Source: Seison nebaliae
Lineage: Eukaryota; Rotifera; Pararotatoria; Seisonacea; Seisonidae
Reading direction: 5' to 3'
NCBI GenBank assembly: GCA_023231475.1
Contig: JALJEE010002779.1
Span: 1-20,820, forward strand
Length of the DNA stretch: 20,820 nt
Below the pieces are notes generated by a model, which saw nothing but the letters and a program-made list of their open reading frames with translations, did not search any database and was not told the DNA's origin. Below are positions 20,057 through 20,820 of this stretch, in pieces. Positions within the stretch are counted from its first letter, which is position 1. The number at the start of each line of letters is the position of its first letter. Position numbers and translations under genes: made by a program.

Positions 20057-20371
20057 GTAAAAAACAAGATAACTGAACGTTTTCGGAAGTCGTTTATGGG
20101 CTTTGGAATGAATGACTTCAGAAACTACATTTTTTCCGTTAAGGAAAGTTTAGAAATAGCGATAGAATCAAATGTTATCAAATATTTTTGCACTGGAGTT
20201 TCAGTGATAGGAGCTTCAAACCCAACTGACAGAAGACTGAAACGTTGAAGACCGGTGTCATTGAATGATACGTGACATCCGAATAACGTACGTATCGCTC
20301 GGATATATGTTACATCGAAACAAGTTAACGATTTCCCCTTGTTTGATAAGAAGAAAATAAAATACCATTAA
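20057..20371 (+). pseudogene. Coding-like frame broken by two TGA codons
   Basis: One frame is open from 20057 to 20245 (63 codons; ATG at 20096 gives 50 residues), reading ...FRNYIFSVKESLEIAIESN and ...FCTGVSVIGASNPTDRRLKR. After TGA 20246-20248 the same frame continues as RPVSLNDT, meets a second TGA at 20273-20275, then reads 31 more codons (HPNNVRIARIYVTSKQV...) to TAA 20369-20371. About 100 codons with only two stops, both TGA, is unusual for this base composition. It may be a remnant of an old gene or mobile element. I recognise no family. Confidence 0.25.
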
Positions 20372-20820
20372 TAATATAAAAGTTGCAACAGAAAGTTTCA
20401 GACCAAAGGAGTTTCTGAACAATGAAAAGAAATTTCAATGGGGAAGAAATGAATAAAACATTATTAAAAACTAACTGATCTTATTTACCAAACTTTACTA
20501 ATTCTTCTTGTAATTTATCTTAAATCCGAGGAATTCAATTTCCTTGACTAAATCTTATTGAATTCTATTTTAATTCTTTTAATTCACTTCTGGTAGAAAA
20601 ATATGCAATCTTGATGACAATCTCCGAATTCATGAGGCGTCTGTCACATTAAACGCTATTTAACTAATTGGATGACGACAATAGTGATCGAAAAAAGACA
20701 AAAAATTTCCGAGGACAAAATTTTTGGCTTATGTTTGTCCGGACAATATTGTTTAGACAAAATTGTCTCGGACAAATTACCAAGAATTGTTCAAGTCAAA
20801 AGACAAAATTAAAAGAACTT
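20372..20820. other. AT-rich right edge with small palindromes
   Basis: No gene seen. From about 20690 the sequence becomes rich in GACAA/TTGTC words, with three adjacent palindromes at 20735-20768. It may be the edge of a repeat that continues beyond the window. Confidence 0.45.
20735..20768. repeat. Cluster of three palindromes
   Basis: TTGTCCGGACAA (20735-20746), ACAATATTGT (20743-20752) and AGACAA-AA-TTGTCT (20755-20768) follow one another, sharing the GACAA half-site. GGACAAATT-like words continue on both sides. Confidence 0.8.

Noticed and set aside
1-20820. CRISPR arrays, bacterial operons, rRNA or tRNA genes
   Set aside because: No regularly spaced repeats with unique spacers, no ribosome-binding-site or operon structure, no rRNA-like block and no complete tRNA cloverleaf were seen; the spliced genes show nuclear animal DNA.

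Overview
This is animal nuclear DNA, AT-rich (roughly 30% GC by eye). It carries three recognisable metazoan gene families, and all splice junctions I could place are GT-AG introns of mostly 39-55 nt. Asn/Ser/Thr/Asp low-complexity runs, AT-ending codons, very short introns and a TTAGG-containing heptamer repeat would fit an arthropod, perhaps a mite. That placement is inference only; no marker gene settles it.

Layout. 1-4468 is repeat-rich and gene-poor. It holds microsatellites, two arrays of the heptamer TAATACC (reverse complement GGTATTA, containing TTAGG), a short secreted-peptide-like reading frame (927-1046), a broken Ty3/gypsy pol remnant on the minus strand (2609-3617) and a possible SINE. 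4469-10758 (+) is a full-size ABCA-type lipid transporter of about 1986 residues: one 4.6-kb exon plus five small exons that encode the second ATPase domain. 10759-12513 has coding-like fragments on both strands that I could not resolve. 12514-16707 (+) is a phospholipase C-beta-like gene in six exons (about 1300 residues). All the usual catalytic residues are present, but the X domain carries a large insert and the long C-terminal coiled-coil domain is absent. 16934-18301 (-) is 3-hydroxyisobutyryl-CoA hydrolase (HIBCH, valine breakdown) in six exons, convergent with the PLC gene. 18629-19438 (+) is a predicted five-exon, single-pass membrane protein of 206 residues that I do not recognise. 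19439-20820 is mostly non-coding and holds a 39-bp inverted-repeat element, a weakly coding-like decayed frame and a cluster of small palindromes at the right edge.

The genes do not form one pathway. ABCA is membrane lipid transport, PLC-beta is G-protein/phosphoinositide signalling, and HIBCH is mitochondrial amino-acid catabolism. Exon models below were built by hand, by matching reading phase at both sides of each GT-AG pair and by continuity of known family motifs. They have not been tested against transcripts.
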